Origin: Antrodiella citrinella
Taxonomy: Eukaryota; Basidiomycota; Agaricomycetes; Polyporales; Steccherinaceae
Length of the DNA: 30,912 nt
Direction of reading: 5' to 3'
Assembly: GCA_004802725.1 (NCBI GenBank)
Contig: SGPM01000319.1
Location: forward strand, 1 to 30,912
Part shown: piece by piece, positions 21,609 through 30,912 of the stretch
Position numbering within the stretch: position 1 is the first letter of the stretch
Layout of the letters: each line of letters opens with the position of its first letter
Position numbers and translations under genes: made by a program
The notes under the pieces: generated by a model
Seen by the model: only the letters and a program-made list of their open reading frames with translations
Told to the model about the DNA's origin: nothing
Databases searched by the model: none

Positions 21609-22192
21609 TCAAGCCTTAACGGTCACAATGATGTTCTCGAAGTCCAAAATAGGGATGTTACCGGCCTGCAATCATCACATCGTCAGCATACTACACTCTG
21701 CACCCAGAACGCGTAACACTTACCCCAGTGAGAGCCAAATGGGCGATGTTGACATACGCCGCACCCGGGGTGAAGTTGTTCGGGACCTTCAGCGTAAGGT
21801 TCTGGTAATACTCAACGTCCCCCGCGGGCGTCCCAGCGTGGTGCGACGGGGTGTAGGGACCCGCGTACAGGATGGTTCCGAACATCTCCGTGGGGTCGAA
21901 CTGGTCACAGCTCCCCGTGCCGTACGCGCAGGACGTGAGGGCGACGATGACGGACACGTCTTGGGAAGGCTCGCGGGTTCCCTGCGAGTAGAATGTCCGA
22001 ATTAGTCTCACGACTGACTCACTTGAAGACGAGAGAAACTTGTAGAGGACGTACCGCTTCAGCGATGTCCACTGTGAAGTGTTGGCCGGCTCTGAAGGTC
22101 GTGCCTGCTGCCGGGGCAGCGATGGTGACACTCTGGGCGTAGACAGAGGTGGCGAGGGCAGCCAAGGCGAGCATGGATTTCATCATCATCAT
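21609..22192 (-). CDS. Small secreted protein, paralog A
   Basis: Three exons on the minus strand (22192-22055, 21981-21724, 21665-21609), introns in phase 0, give 150 residues. A signal peptide (MLALAALATSVYA) is followed by QSVTIAAPAAGTTFRAGQHF, a beta-rich start that resembles the surface of KRE9/KNH1-like N-terminal domains. The core has TSCAYGTGSC (a likely disulphide pair), FGTILYAGPYTP, EYYQNLTLKVP (N-glycosylation site) and AYVNIAHLALTG. The protein ends DFENIIVTVKA. The function of this basidiomycete-type family is not known to me. It is 150 residues, one exon pattern and about half identical to the two other copies at 22.9 and 25.6 kb. Four ATGs in a row precede the signal peptide; the first is used here. 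Confidence 0.88.
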
Positions 22193-22278
22193 CGTGGCGT
22201 AAGGGAGAAGGCGTGAACTAGGATAGTACTAAGAAGAGCTGGTCGTGTCGTTGTAAAGTTCACTACTTCTTGTTGGGC

Positions 22279-22286
22279 TTTATATA
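22279..22286 (-). promoter_or_regulatory. TATA box of small secreted protein A
   Basis: TATATAAA on the minus strand, about 87 bp before the ATG at 22192. Confidence 0.7.
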
Positions 22287-22390
22287 CGACGCACCCCCGG
22301 TTTTCTTCACTGTTCAGTATAAGACCATTGGGACGTACCGTACTGCCAGTGTACTCAAAACGACCGCCCGACAGCTCGGAGATGACTTCA

Positions 22391-22441
22391 CTCCACTTCT
22401 GAGTGGTGTGCCGGCTTTATCAGGCCGCCTATTCAGCAATG
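22391..22441 (-). promoter_or_regulatory. Conserved upstream module, secreted-protein gene A
   Basis: On the minus strand it reads GGCGGCCTGATAAAGCCGG followed by a short spacer and AAGTGGAGT. The same pair of blocks occurs before paralogs B and C at almost the same distance from the TATA box (about 125 bp here). Confidence 0.65.
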
Positions 22442-22877
22442 TGACCATGAGATCGATTCCATCTCAGATATCCCCGTACGTTCAAAAGTTCAAGCTTCAC
22501 CGGTTTCACCTTGCGTACGCTGCTGTCAGTGTTCATAATGAGGCTTTGGAGCGCCGACGGGGACACGACCACCTCACAATGCTCACATTTGTCTCTCACA
22601 TACCGAGCTCAAAGTGAAGACATTCTGGTGTCGAAGATTGTTCAACCTGCTACCATCAGGCATAAACAAGACTTGGGTAGCATTTGCCATGTTGTGTTTA
22701 TCAGATAGTCGTATAGAGCAGATTATATGTACACATGTAGGATATGCTTAGCCTATGCAATGTAAAGTCCGTACAGTTTCTGAACATAGCAATCCGTAAC
22801 GACGGAATCAGAATGTCTTGAAGAATCAAAGATAACGAAGACATGTCTTCTGATTCCTAGCTGCTGAGGCCTGAAGT
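22442..22877. other. Intergenic region between secreted-protein genes A and B
   Basis: This is the distal 5' flank of gene A and the 3' flank of gene B. I see no coding sequence or repeat in it. Confidence 0.5.
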
Positions 22878-23470
22878 TCAAGCTGCAACAACATCCACAG
22901 TGATATCACTGAAATCCAACGTCGGTGCTGCCCCAGCCTGAAATTGAAAAACAACATCGCGATCAGCACAAGTTACAACCACTCTCTGTACTTGTCACAG
23001 CACAAACGTAAGACTCACCCCAACAAGAGCCAAATGCGCCACATTCACCAGCGCCGAGCCGACCGCAAAGTTCGCCGGGACCGTCAACGTGAAGTTCTGG
23101 TAGAACTCGATCGTCTGCGGCGGCGAACCGGGGTGGTGCGTCGGGGTGTAGGGACCAGCGAACAGGATGTTGCCGAAGTCCTGTTGCGGGTCGATCTGCG
23201 CACAGCTACCGTTGCCGAAGGCGCAGGAGGTGAGCCCGATGACGACTGAGACGTCTTCGGAAGGCGTTATAGTGTTCTGCGAGGATATGAAATTGTTAAT
23301 TGCTTGAAACTGGGGAGAAACGAGGGAGACATACGGGCCGGGCAACGTCGACTGTGAAGGTCTGACCTGCGGTCAGGGGTCGCGCCAGCTGCAGGAGCAG
23401 CGATCGTGACACTCTGAGCGTACGTGGAAGCGGNGAAGGCAGCCAAAGCGAGCGACTTGATCATCATCAT
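22878..23470 (-). CDS. Small secreted protein, paralog B, with an apparent frameshift in exon 1
   Basis: Three exons on the minus strand (23470-23335, 23276-23019, 22937-22878) have the same layout as paralog A. Exon 1 encodes MMMIKSLALAAF, then a signal peptide end STYAQSVTIAAPAAG. It is 136 bases rather than a multiple of three: near 23378-23384 one extra base (in GACCCCTGACC on the coding strand) shifts the frame, after which TAGQTFTVDVARP is readable. Exons 2 and 3 are intact: TSCAFGNGSC, FGNILFAGPYTP, EFYQNFTLTVP, ALVNVAHLALVG and DFSDITVDVVAA. An N at 23434 lies close by, so a sequencing error is possible; otherwise the gene is broken. Corrected, it would have about 149-150 residues. 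Confidence 0.8.
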
Positions 23471-23569
23471 CGTGGTGCAAGGAGAAAGCTTGAAAGTAGG
23501 ATGAACCGATTTACTGAGAGGATAAGTAGAAATACTGATGAGTTGAGACTCCAAGGTCCATCGTAGGNG

Positions 23570-23576
23570 TTATATA
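23570..23576 (-). promoter_or_regulatory. TATA box of small secreted protein B
   Basis: TATATAA on the minus strand, 100 bp before the ATG at 23470, preceded by GTCC as gene A has a similar GTCG. Confidence 0.7.
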
Positions 23577-23680
23577 GGACGCAACGGTTCACGTAACCCN
23601 AGGCATATGACCCTTACTTACATTGAAACATTGTTGAAACGACNNGACNNGGTGNGGTAGNTGTTTCTGGCGGCGTTNAC

Positions 23681-23730
23681 TNCACTTGTGGGTGGAGTTC
23701 CGGCNTGATCAGACCGCCTATTTAGCAACG
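23681..23730 (-). promoter_or_regulatory. Conserved upstream module, secreted-protein gene B
   Basis: On the minus strand it reads GGCGGTCTGATCANGCCGG, then a spacer and a block CAAGTGNAGTNAACGCCG. It lies 124 bp upstream of the TATA box, matching genes A and C. Confidence 0.65.
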
Positions 23731-25300
23731 TGACATAGTTCCAGGACATCTCCGTTCATACACACAGTGGGCATCCAGGCTTCACCTGGAACGACCGTGC
23801 GTTGTAGGCAGGATCTGAATGGGAANGGGGTGTCCTAGAGCATCCAGCGTTGAGTTGAACTGCCGCGACGCGCATCTGGGCCCGGCCGCGTACATTCCGA
23901 GCTTGGAAGTNAGACTGTGCATAAAGTCAGCTCTTGAACGTTCGTTTGTCGTAACTTCGTCATCATAATACCCNTATGCGATCACCGGACGCAGCGAANC
24001 TATGCATTGTCATCGATGAGCGGAAATGAACAGACGGTCTGCCATGAGAACCACTATGTCAGTGCGAGGGATGCAGAAGCACATTGGCGAGGATTCTGTC
24101 AGCATATCACATCATGCACTGCGTGGCTCAGCGATATAAGTCGAGCGGCCCTACTCGGGCTAGTACGCATTGGCAAAGCACCTCGGTGAAGCAGCNAGGC
24201 GCTGCCGAGCCTTTTTCCAACCTGAACTCAATGAATNAAGAGGTCGCCACGNCCAGCTTACAGTTCTCNNTATGTTCTCGTATGTTGCATATCCTAGGAA
24301 TTGGACTTTGAGATTGAGTACGTCATCGAATTTCAAGGTTCAAATCCGCTCACCGTGAAGGTCGAACCGTGATTGAAATATCTTGGACTAAGTCCCGGGT
24401 GTTTGAATAGTTGCGGTACCGCCTGCCGTTTGTAACAGATCCGGTCGGAGCTTGGGACAGCGTAGGACCGCAGGGGGGTAAGTGTCTTCACGGATGTAAA
24501 GATACCACACGAAGAACAGGTTTCACCTAGGATAAATGTANGCATTTCCTGTACGAAANTCGACCCCAGGAGGAGGAGGCATTGTAGATCTAATGGCGGG
24601 CATGATCGGGAATGAGGTAAACNGTAGATATTCNAACCTGTGCTTCCTTCTGGGGGGCATTGCAGCGAGCTGCTGCGCCCTCTAGTCATACTGAGCGTGC
24701 CGCCGCGTACNAAATAGGATCAAGGGCCCCGGAGAGAAGGATTGTGGGGGCCGTGCGCTCTGCGTTTGAGAGGAAGCCGACAAACGCGAACGACGACGAC
24801 ACATAGCCACCGAGGGCAACAATGACCGAGNGTNCAAATATGAATAGCACCTGGATATGAAAGCTATCCCCAATATTGAACAAAGGTGGCCANGAAGCAG
24901 AGGAATGCCAGTGAATCAGTGCGCCACATCACTGGACGNTTGACCACGTTGCAACTTTTACGATTCAAGTTGGCAATAGATAACGTGATGGTATTCAAGA
25001 ATGGGCCAACGGAATTTGCAGTGTGGTTGTAGGAGCATGCGAAGCGTTCTGGATGAGTTTTGGGATGAAGTTTTTTNTNTTTATCCNAAAAACCAACAAT
25101 AATGTTAACATTTCAATCGGCGCCTCGGTATCTTCCGTCACTCTCCGTTCTCGCGGCGGTCTGCAGTACTAGTTCTGGACAACCCTCCATCGTCTTGAAC
25201 TCATATATCCCTTCAAACTCGAACGTGGACTTTGGACATTCACTAGAATAGCGACGGAACGCACGACATGCGAATCTAGGAATGAGGTTGACCTGTGCTA
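23731..25300. other. Long intergenic region, N-containing; possible relict coding piece
   Basis: No gene can be supported. The stretch has many Ns. One minus-strand segment (24883-24690) reads FNIGDSFHIQVLFIF, then VIVALGGYVSSSFAFVGFLS, which has the look of membrane segments but matches no family I can name and has no intact continuation. The rest shows no repeat or RNA gene that I can recognise. Confidence 0.4.
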
Positions 25301-25350
25301 GACGGTCTGATCAAGCCGAAAGCACCATCGGGACGACGGGAAGTGGAGTT
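25301..25350 (+). promoter_or_regulatory. Conserved upstream module, secreted-protein gene C
   Basis: GACGGTCTGATCAAGCCG (25301-25318), a spacer and AAGTGGAGTTGACG (25341-25354) match the modules of genes A and B in the same orientation to the gene. It is 131 bp before the TATA box. Confidence 0.65.
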
Positions 25351-25448
25351 GACGCTATGCTGCCGCACATCTGTCGGGTCGCCTCGCCCTCGAACACTCT
25401 ATAGCATCATGCCGCACAGCCAGGTTGGTCATATGGTCTCCGCTGAGC

Positions 25449-25455
25449 TATATAA
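25449..25455 (+). promoter_or_regulatory. TATA box of small secreted protein C
   Basis: TATATAA, 110 bp before the ATG at 25565. Confidence 0.7.
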
Positions 25456-25564
25456 CGGGTGGTGTGGGTTCCTCAACAATACGACACACTCGGATTTCTA
25501 CTCACCTACTCAGTACTACTCCGCCTATAATTCTAAGGCTCTCTCCCGCATTCACGAATTCACG

Positions 25565-26149
25565 ATGATGTTCATGAAATCCATCTTCGCTTTGGCTGCG
25601 TTCGCCACAGCTGTGTACGCCCAGTCGGTGACTATTGCCGCTCCGGTGGAGGGCACGTCCGTCACAGCCGGGCAGAACTTTACAGTCGACATCGCCAGAC
25701 CCGTACGTCCTCCTCGTTCTCAATTTCATTTAGTCTACAAGAAACTCATGCTCGTGTTTATTCCAGAACACCCTCTCCCCCTCGCAGGAAGTTGCAGTCG
25801 TCATTGGACTCGTCTCCTGCAGCGAAGCCCCCTTTAACGGCAACTGCGCCTCCTTCGACGTCTCCCAGATCTTCGGCACCATCCTCTACAACGGTCCCTA
25901 CACCCCTACGTTGCACAACGGACCATCTCCGGACTTCATCGACTTTTACCAGAACTTTACGTTGACGGTCCCGAGTTGGTTCACGCCGGGCTCGGCGTCG
26001 TTGAATGTGGCTCATGTCTCGCTTATTGGGGTGCGTGTTCTCGCTGCTGTGAGGGGATGATTGGAATTCTGACTTGTGTGCTTTTACAGGCTGGACCGTT
26101 CCCTGATTTGGAAGTGAAGAATATCACTCTGAACGTCGTGGCGGCATGA
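25565..26149 (+). CDS. Small secreted protein, paralog C
   Basis: Three exons (25565-25702, 25767-26030, 26090-26149), phase-0 introns, give 153 residues. The signal peptide is MMFMKSIFALAAFATAVYA. The mature part begins QSVTIAAPVEGTSVTAGQNF, followed by TVDIARP. The core has VSCSEAPFNGNC (two cysteines with a two-residue longer loop than in A and B), FGTILYNGPYTP, DFYQNFTLTVP (N-glycosylation site) and ASLNVAHVSLIG. It ends NITLNVVAA. The exon layout is identical to paralogs A and B, but the gene faces the other way. An upstream in-frame open stretch exists, but the TATA box, signal peptide and paralog comparison place the start at 25565. Function unknown; a secreted beta-sandwich protein is the best guess. 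Confidence 0.9.
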
Positions 26150-26417
26150 TCGCCCAGAGTCAGCGCGGGGTTTCGATTCTCTCCTTGATGTAGTCGATCT
26201 TATGGACAATTTACCACGGACTTCTGAATATATTGTATCCTACATCTGATCATTCGTACATTCTCTCGCCTGTACTATAATATCATGCGCCTTAGTTGAC
26301 CGTCCGGACTGCGAAGACCAAGTGAATATACTGCTACAAGATATTCTAGGATACTAAGGGTACAGGTACTTTTTTTGAGACATTCGTGCGAGTGAGCAAT
26401 CCATTGATCCATCAGAA

Positions 26418-27285
26418 TTAAACGTTGAAACCCTGAAACGCAGCATGAGTTGACACAAGTACCAAGAGCAAAAAGCACTCACGCCATTGACGAACCAAGT
26501 TTGACCGTTCACCCAGCTCGATTCACCCCTCGCAAGCAACGCGACAACGGGCGCCATTTCATCTGGCATACCGATGCGCTTCATAGGGTGGCCGTTCTCG
26601 AACTGTTTGACCAAGGCATCCGGCTTGCCGCGGCGGAAAAGGTCGGTATCTGTGGGTCCCGGTGCGACGCAGTTGACGGTAATGCCGTGCGTTCCGAGGT
26701 CTTTGGCGAGCACGCGCGTGATTTGTTGGATGGCCCCCTTTGTGGCGACGTAGAGGAGGTAATTGGGGGGTACGTTGGTGTTCATGGTCAGAGAGGTTGA
26801 GAAGAATATGATTCGGCCACCTAAGGGTAAGACCTCATCGGCCAGTGTCTGTTAGAACGAACGGTCGGGTACGCACCTGAGCTCATCTGCGGTGCAGCGT
26901 TCTTCGCCATGAACAGCGGCACCTTGACATTCACGTCGAAATGCCTTTCGTACTGCTCCTCCGTGATGTGGTGCAGATCCTGCAGATCCATCAACCCGGC
27001 ATTGAGCACCAGGATATCGAGCTTCCCAAACTCCTCCAACGTCGCGTCGACCAGACGTTTCCCCTCCTGGACGGTCGAGACGTCCGCCTGGATAGCGACG
27101 GCCCTCCCCGGGCCCTGCGCGTCGATGTCTGTGCAGATCTGCTCTGCGGCAGCGGCATTGCCGAGGTAGTTTACGACGACGGAGGCGCCCTCGGCGGCGA
27201 GACGGCGTGCGACGGAGGCCCCGATGCCCCTCGATGCGCCGGTGACGAGGGCGACTTTGCCTGCAAGTGGGTGTGCTGGGGACAT
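26418..27285 (-). CDS. Short-chain dehydrogenase/reductase (classical SDR)
   Basis: Classical SDRs are NAD(P)-dependent oxidoreductases. Three exons on the minus strand (27285-26877, 26820-26483, 26432-26418) give 253 residues, the usual length. The cofactor site is TGASRGIG (15-22), NAG is in LVLNAGLMDL, and the catalytic Tyr160 and Lys164 are in LLYVATKGA, with the Ser in FFSTSLT about 14-16 residues earlier. The PG motif is PGPTDTDLF. The last exon is only 15 bases and supplies the ending GGFNV, typical of the family. It resembles 3-oxoacyl-ACP reductase/versicolorin-reductase-like enzymes, but the substrate cannot be told. A TATAAT-like sequence lies about 40 bp upstream of the ATG. The MFS gene 1.7 kb away is divergent. 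Confidence 0.92.
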
Positions 27286-28961
27286 GGTGGGCGTGGCTGC
27301 TAACGAAGATGCACGGACCGGAGATTATATGCGCCTCCTATGGAAGTCATCCTCGGCCTGCCCAGTGTTATTCTCGGACGCCAAGTCTACAGCGTCCCCG
27401 AAAATGGCCGGCAACCGTTCGCGGCACCGACCGGCGTCGTTTCTCTCGGTCTCCGAGGGGGACATGCCCCAGCGGGACACGGCCCGACGCGGCGTACGGC
27501 GGTCTACACGAGTCGTCGACCTCGTCAATGACCTGAGCAACTCACCACACGACATGGAATCCCATTCATCCCCATCCAGTTTCGCATCCAACCCCCCCAC
27601 GGGCCCGGCGCGTGTCTTTCCTCTCGGATACACGGGAGATCGTGTGCCAAGTCGTCCAGATTCGACTTATTACCGGATCGACGTCCATGAAGTGTGCGAT
27701 AGTAGACGAGGTACATCGAGGCCACAGTCGGTGACAGTTGGAAAAATCCTGATTTTGAATGTCCATGGGGTGCGTGGGGATTAGCTACTGTCGGATGACT
27801 CAATCTTCCAGGGTGTCTGAGTCTTGTGAACATGGTCGTTGTGAAATTCGGTCTTGTGTGGATTCCGACAGAGGCTCGAGCTGAAGATGAGATATGAACG
27901 TGTTGAACAACTGAGTACGGAGATCTCAATGAGAACGGGATGGATCGATGATGGTTGGAGTCGGTTATCAGGCGAGTTGGGCGCTCGTATTCTCTCTCTC
28001 TCCCTCTCATCGGCTGGATCGCGACTTTGGCAGCTTTAGCGGATACTTGTTATACGTCGCCCAGTGCATACAAATACGGTGGTAAGGTTTTGCTTTATTC
28101 TCAGCTGATGCTCAGTGTGCTGAAAAACTGAATGATAGGAACACCATCCCTCTCTGGTGTCATGCATGTTTGTTTGCTGGCATCAAGCACGTCACGTACT
28201 GAGGAAGGTTCTGAACTGTGAAAAACCGCCGAACAGAAATAGCGAACACCAGCGATCAGAACACTCGGGACCCTACTTTCTCTTGCTTCAGCCACGAGGA
28301 GGCTTAGTTCAGCTCGCGGTTGGCCTCTTGTCTTTGTAACGTACGCTGGAGGCTCGCCAATGCTAGCGGATACAGCATGGAGGACCTAATGTCGACGCAC
28401 GCAGGATGCACGCCTTTCTTTTTCCGTCCCGCTGGCGTGGGCACGTTCAGATTCGGGCAAACGGAGGACGTCAGGCTTGTGTTTCTGTCAACGTTGGGTT
28501 ACTGAGCCCGACGCTCAAGCTGGACGCCGACAGGCAGCATCTTACTCCACTTCAGCGGCCATCTTGACGAACTACACACCTTACAAGAACTTCGAACTCT
28601 GCTATTTCTCTGCCTCTCTGCCTCTCTGCAGCGAACTTGCGCATCCGGGAAATAGGCCTGCTCAGCGTACACGTCAGGAACGTCTTCTAAGCGATCTATA
28701 GACTTGCATCTTCCGAGATTTACGAGAAGCTCTCTGTCTTCAAGTCATGGTTCTCTCGCTTTGCCACTCAGACTCTGATGATCAGCAAGAATATCTCTAG
28801 AGCTAATCGCACATAAGATATCGGGCTTTCCTTCTTGCTTCTTTGATAATCATTCCACGCGCGTCATCTTACGGTCGTTTAAAAGAACATCGCATGCTCG
28901 TTTGGCCTGCTTTCTTCCGCTCACGCTTCCTCCTGCACCTCTGGAAGCTCGCATAGTGAGG
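27286..28961. other. Divergent intergenic region between SDR and MFS genes
   Basis: Long region without a recognised gene. A CT-run is at about 27988-28010. Minus-strand open stretches between 28010 and 27325 have partial protein-like character but no known family; see the separate entry. From 28010 to 28961 I see nothing beyond the presumed MFS promoter. Confidence 0.5.
27325..27830 (-). CDS. Doubtful hypothetical ORF
   Basis: A minus-strand frame reads GFFQLSPTVASMYLVYYRTL and later IREERHAPGPWGGWMRNWMG up to a GTGAGT donor-like site near 27547. Another minus frame stays open to 27325, with AGRCRERLPAIFGDAVDLAS. Together they could be a two-exon gene, but there is no family match, and the region doubles as the SDR promoter. 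Reported only so that it is not overlooked. Confidence 0.15.
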
Positions 28962-30720
28962 ATGGCGAAACCCGACTCCTCCTTCGAGTTGCACCGGGAC
29001 AACCTCAGCGACACGCTCCCGCTCGACGACCTCCCGAAACTCGAACTCCAAGATGGCCAGACGCCCTCCTCCCTCCTGCGCAAAGTCGACCTGCGCCTCA
29101 TGCCCATCATGCTCGCCTGCTACACCCTCCAGTTCATCGACAAAGGTATCCTGAACTATGCGAACATCATGGGCTTGCAGCAGGACACCGGACTTCATGG
29201 GAACCAGTTCTCGTGGCTCGCGACGGCGTTTTTTATGGTGTTCGCGCTTGCGCAGCTCCCGGGTAGTGCGTCAATATTTCTTATCTCTCCATCTGTGAGC
29301 GAGCTAACGCCGTGACCTCTTACAGTCTACATACTCTCAAGAGTGCCCGTGAATATTTACTTGGGGTGTGGTATGTTGTTATGCACGATCGGTGTTGCGT
29401 GCACGGCGGCGTGTAATAGTTATGGGTCCCTCGTGGCTGTGAGGGTCATCCTTGCGGTTGGAGAGAGCACCATGAGCCCGAGTTTGTCTCTGATTACAAT
29501 GAAATGGTACACGAAGGGCGAAGCCTCCAGACGGTACGGTGTATGGTACTCCGGACTTGGCCTGGGACAGATCATAGGTGGACTCATCTCATTCGGTGAG
29601 TACGCGTCAGGCAAACCTCGTCCGCGAGTCGAGTCACGGGTCTCGGACTGATTATTGGAGGTCAGGTTTCCAACACGTCCACCGCGGCTCCTTCGGGTCC
29701 TGGCGCGGGATGTTCCTCGTCTGCGGCCTCCTGAACCTCCTCGTGACGATCTGGACGTACTTCTGCCTCACGGACAACCCCTCGCACGCACGCTGGCTCG
29801 CCCCCGCCGAGCAGCGCTTCTTTACCACGCGCCTCCTGCACGCGAACAAATACAATGTCTCCACGCGGCTGTTCTCCCTCCGCCAAGTCCGGTCGACGCT
29901 CACGTCCGACCTGGCGATATGGCTCGCGTTCCTCCTCGCGGCGTCGTGCTCGATCCAGAGCGGGGCGATCACGACGTTCAGCGCGACGCTCATCACGGGG
30001 TTCGGGTACACGCCCAAGCAGGCGGCGCTGTTGAACATGCCGAGTGGTGCGGTGAGCGTGGTGTCGTGTTTGGCGGCGACGTGGTTTATACAGGGGAGGG
30101 TCCCGCAGGCGGTGGCGACGCTGTGTTTGGTCGTACCGGCTGTGACGGGGGCGTGTCTGATGTCGTTTACGAATGTGAAGGGGGCGTTGTTGGCGGGGAT
30201 TTGGTTGATCAATACTGTGACTCCGATATGTGAGTGTCCCTGAGGACCGTCTTGCAAGGTGATTTATCGTTGACTGTCGCATGCAGTGATCGTGGCCATT
30301 AGCTGGACCCAAGCCAATGTACGTCTTGGACAATTATACTACCGTCTCTCCACTGATAACGCTCTTAGTGCGCTGGCCATACGAAGCGAGTAACGTATAA
30401 TGCAATGATAATGATCGCGTTTGGCATAGGCAACGTCAGTATTCACGGTCCGTCTTACTACTCTTGTACTCAGGAACTTCTTGGCACAGATATGTGGCCC
30501 TCAAACGTTCCGTGCAAAGGACGCGCCGAAATACTGGCCGGCACGCGTGACGATGGTCGCAGCGACTGCTGTATGTGGACTCCTAACAGTCCTGCTGCTG
30601 GGTCTGTACATGTGGCGTAACGAGACACGAAAGCCGTCGGACGAGGATGAGAAGACTGTTTACGAGGATATTGACGAGCGGACGGATTTCGATATTGCAG
30701 GGTTTAGATATGTGTACTAG
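28962..30720 (+). CDS. MFS transporter, allantoate/anion:cation symporter type
   Basis: Six exons (28962-29262, 29326-29595, 29666-30229, 30287-30318, 30369-30434, 30490-30720) join in phase to 487 residues, a usual length for a 12-helix transporter. The cytosolic N-terminus leads to LLRKVDLRLMPIMLACYTLQ, then FIDKGILNYANIMGLQQDTG, the hallmark start of the Dal5/Tna1-like branch. VAVRVILAVGESTMSPSLSL matches the helix 4 signature, KWYTKGEASRRYGVWYSGLG the helix 4-5 loop. The C-terminal half has GHTKRVTYNAMIMIAFGIGN followed by GPQTFRAKDAPKYWPA, also a branch hallmark, and ends in an acidic tail (DEDEKTVYEDIDERTDF). The substrate cannot be assigned (vitamins, allantoate and organic anions are known in the family). 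The ATG at 28962 is preferred as the first good start before the conserved region. Confidence 0.92.
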
Positions 30721-30800
30721 GTTAGATACTTAAGTTATCGACACAAATTGTTGCGGAATGGGCGCCTGATTGTTTCTGCTTCATCTCCTCGTTCTCGACC

Positions 30801-30912
30801 ATGACGAACCGCGACAGCACTTCCTCGTCGTCCCGACCCCGCCTCGACTCCCCCGAGCCCACACCACTCAACTCACACTTCGTCCTGCCCCCGCCCACCG
30901 CCCGCCCCGACG
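30801..30912 (+). CDS. Start of a further gene, truncated by the window edge
   Basis: ATG at 30801 follows a CTCGTTCTCGACC leader and opens a serine/proline-rich frame (TSSSSRPRLDSPEPTP, then FVLPPPTARPD) that is open to the edge. The composition fits a disordered N-terminus; the product cannot be named. It lies only 80 bp after the MFS stop. Confidence 0.45.
   Translation, partial: MTNRDSTSSSSRPRLDSPEPTPLNSHFVLPPPTARPD

Noticed and set aside
24337..24347. GGTTCAAATCC, similar to a tRNA B box
   Set aside because: No A box at the right distance and no acceptor-stem pairing could be found; the match is probably chance.
25295..25837. Long plus-strand open frame starting at 25295 as the start of secreted-protein gene C
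   Set aside because: It begins upstream of the TATA box and runs into intron 1; the TATA position, signal peptide and paralog structure support 25565.
29652..30333. Long minus- and plus-strand frames opposite the MFS gene
   Set aside because: They result from GC-rich codon use in the conserved MFS exon 3; no similarity and no splice structure.
1..30912. CRISPR array, rRNA or prokaryotic-type operon
   Set aside because: No regularly spaced repeats, no rRNA-like sequence, and all genes carry spliceosomal introns.

Overview
The window looks like a scaffold piece from a filamentous basidiomycete (Agaricomycetes, probably Polyporales). The evidence is the many short introns of about 50-65 bp with GT..AG ends, two FunK1-type protein kinases, F-box/LRR genes, a TATA-driven family of small secreted proteins, and the families present (AVL9, BBC1/AIM3 C-terminus, HAM1-like, AIM9-like phosphotransferase). 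Runs of N and several single-base frame breaks show draft-quality sequence, so some apparent lesions may be assembly errors.

Layout. 1-2375: a many-exon AVL9-type (DENN-related) secretory gene on the minus strand, cut at both ends and with three frame breaks. 2370-3263: the C-terminal part of a BBC1/AIM3-like actin-patch protein on the plus strand. These two genes meet head to head exactly where both lose their 5' parts. 3508-3645: palindrome plus TATA promoter for a complete HAM1-like gene (3646-6248). 6642-8093: AIM9-like phosphotransferase with Ns. 8234-9825: F-box/LRR gene, followed by a pyrimidine-rich microsatellite. 10554-13213 and 14015-16861: tandem FunK1 kinase genes with the same four-exon layout and a shared upstream block. 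17150-18251: broken F-box/LRR gene on the minus strand. 18530-19086: long foldback (MITE-like) element with two arms of about 222 bp that differ at only two positions. 19226-21372: 13-exon secreted serine carboxypeptidase. 21609-26149: three paralogous small secreted protein genes (two minus, one plus), each with a TATA box and a shared motif about 125-131 bp upstream of it. 26418-27285: short-chain dehydrogenase/reductase (minus). 28962-30720: MFS transporter of the allantoate/anion:cation symporter type (plus). 30801-30912: start of a further gene running off the window.

There is no operon-like organisation. The joint themes are membrane traffic and cortical actin (AVL9, BBC1), lineage-expanded regulators (FunK1, F-box) and secreted proteins (carboxypeptidase, small secreted family). 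The strongest signals beyond ordinary annotation are the foldback element lying between an F-box pseudogene and the carboxypeptidase, the conserved promoter module of the secreted-protein family, the FunK1 tandem duplication with a conversion-like patch, and the double 5' truncation at about 2370.
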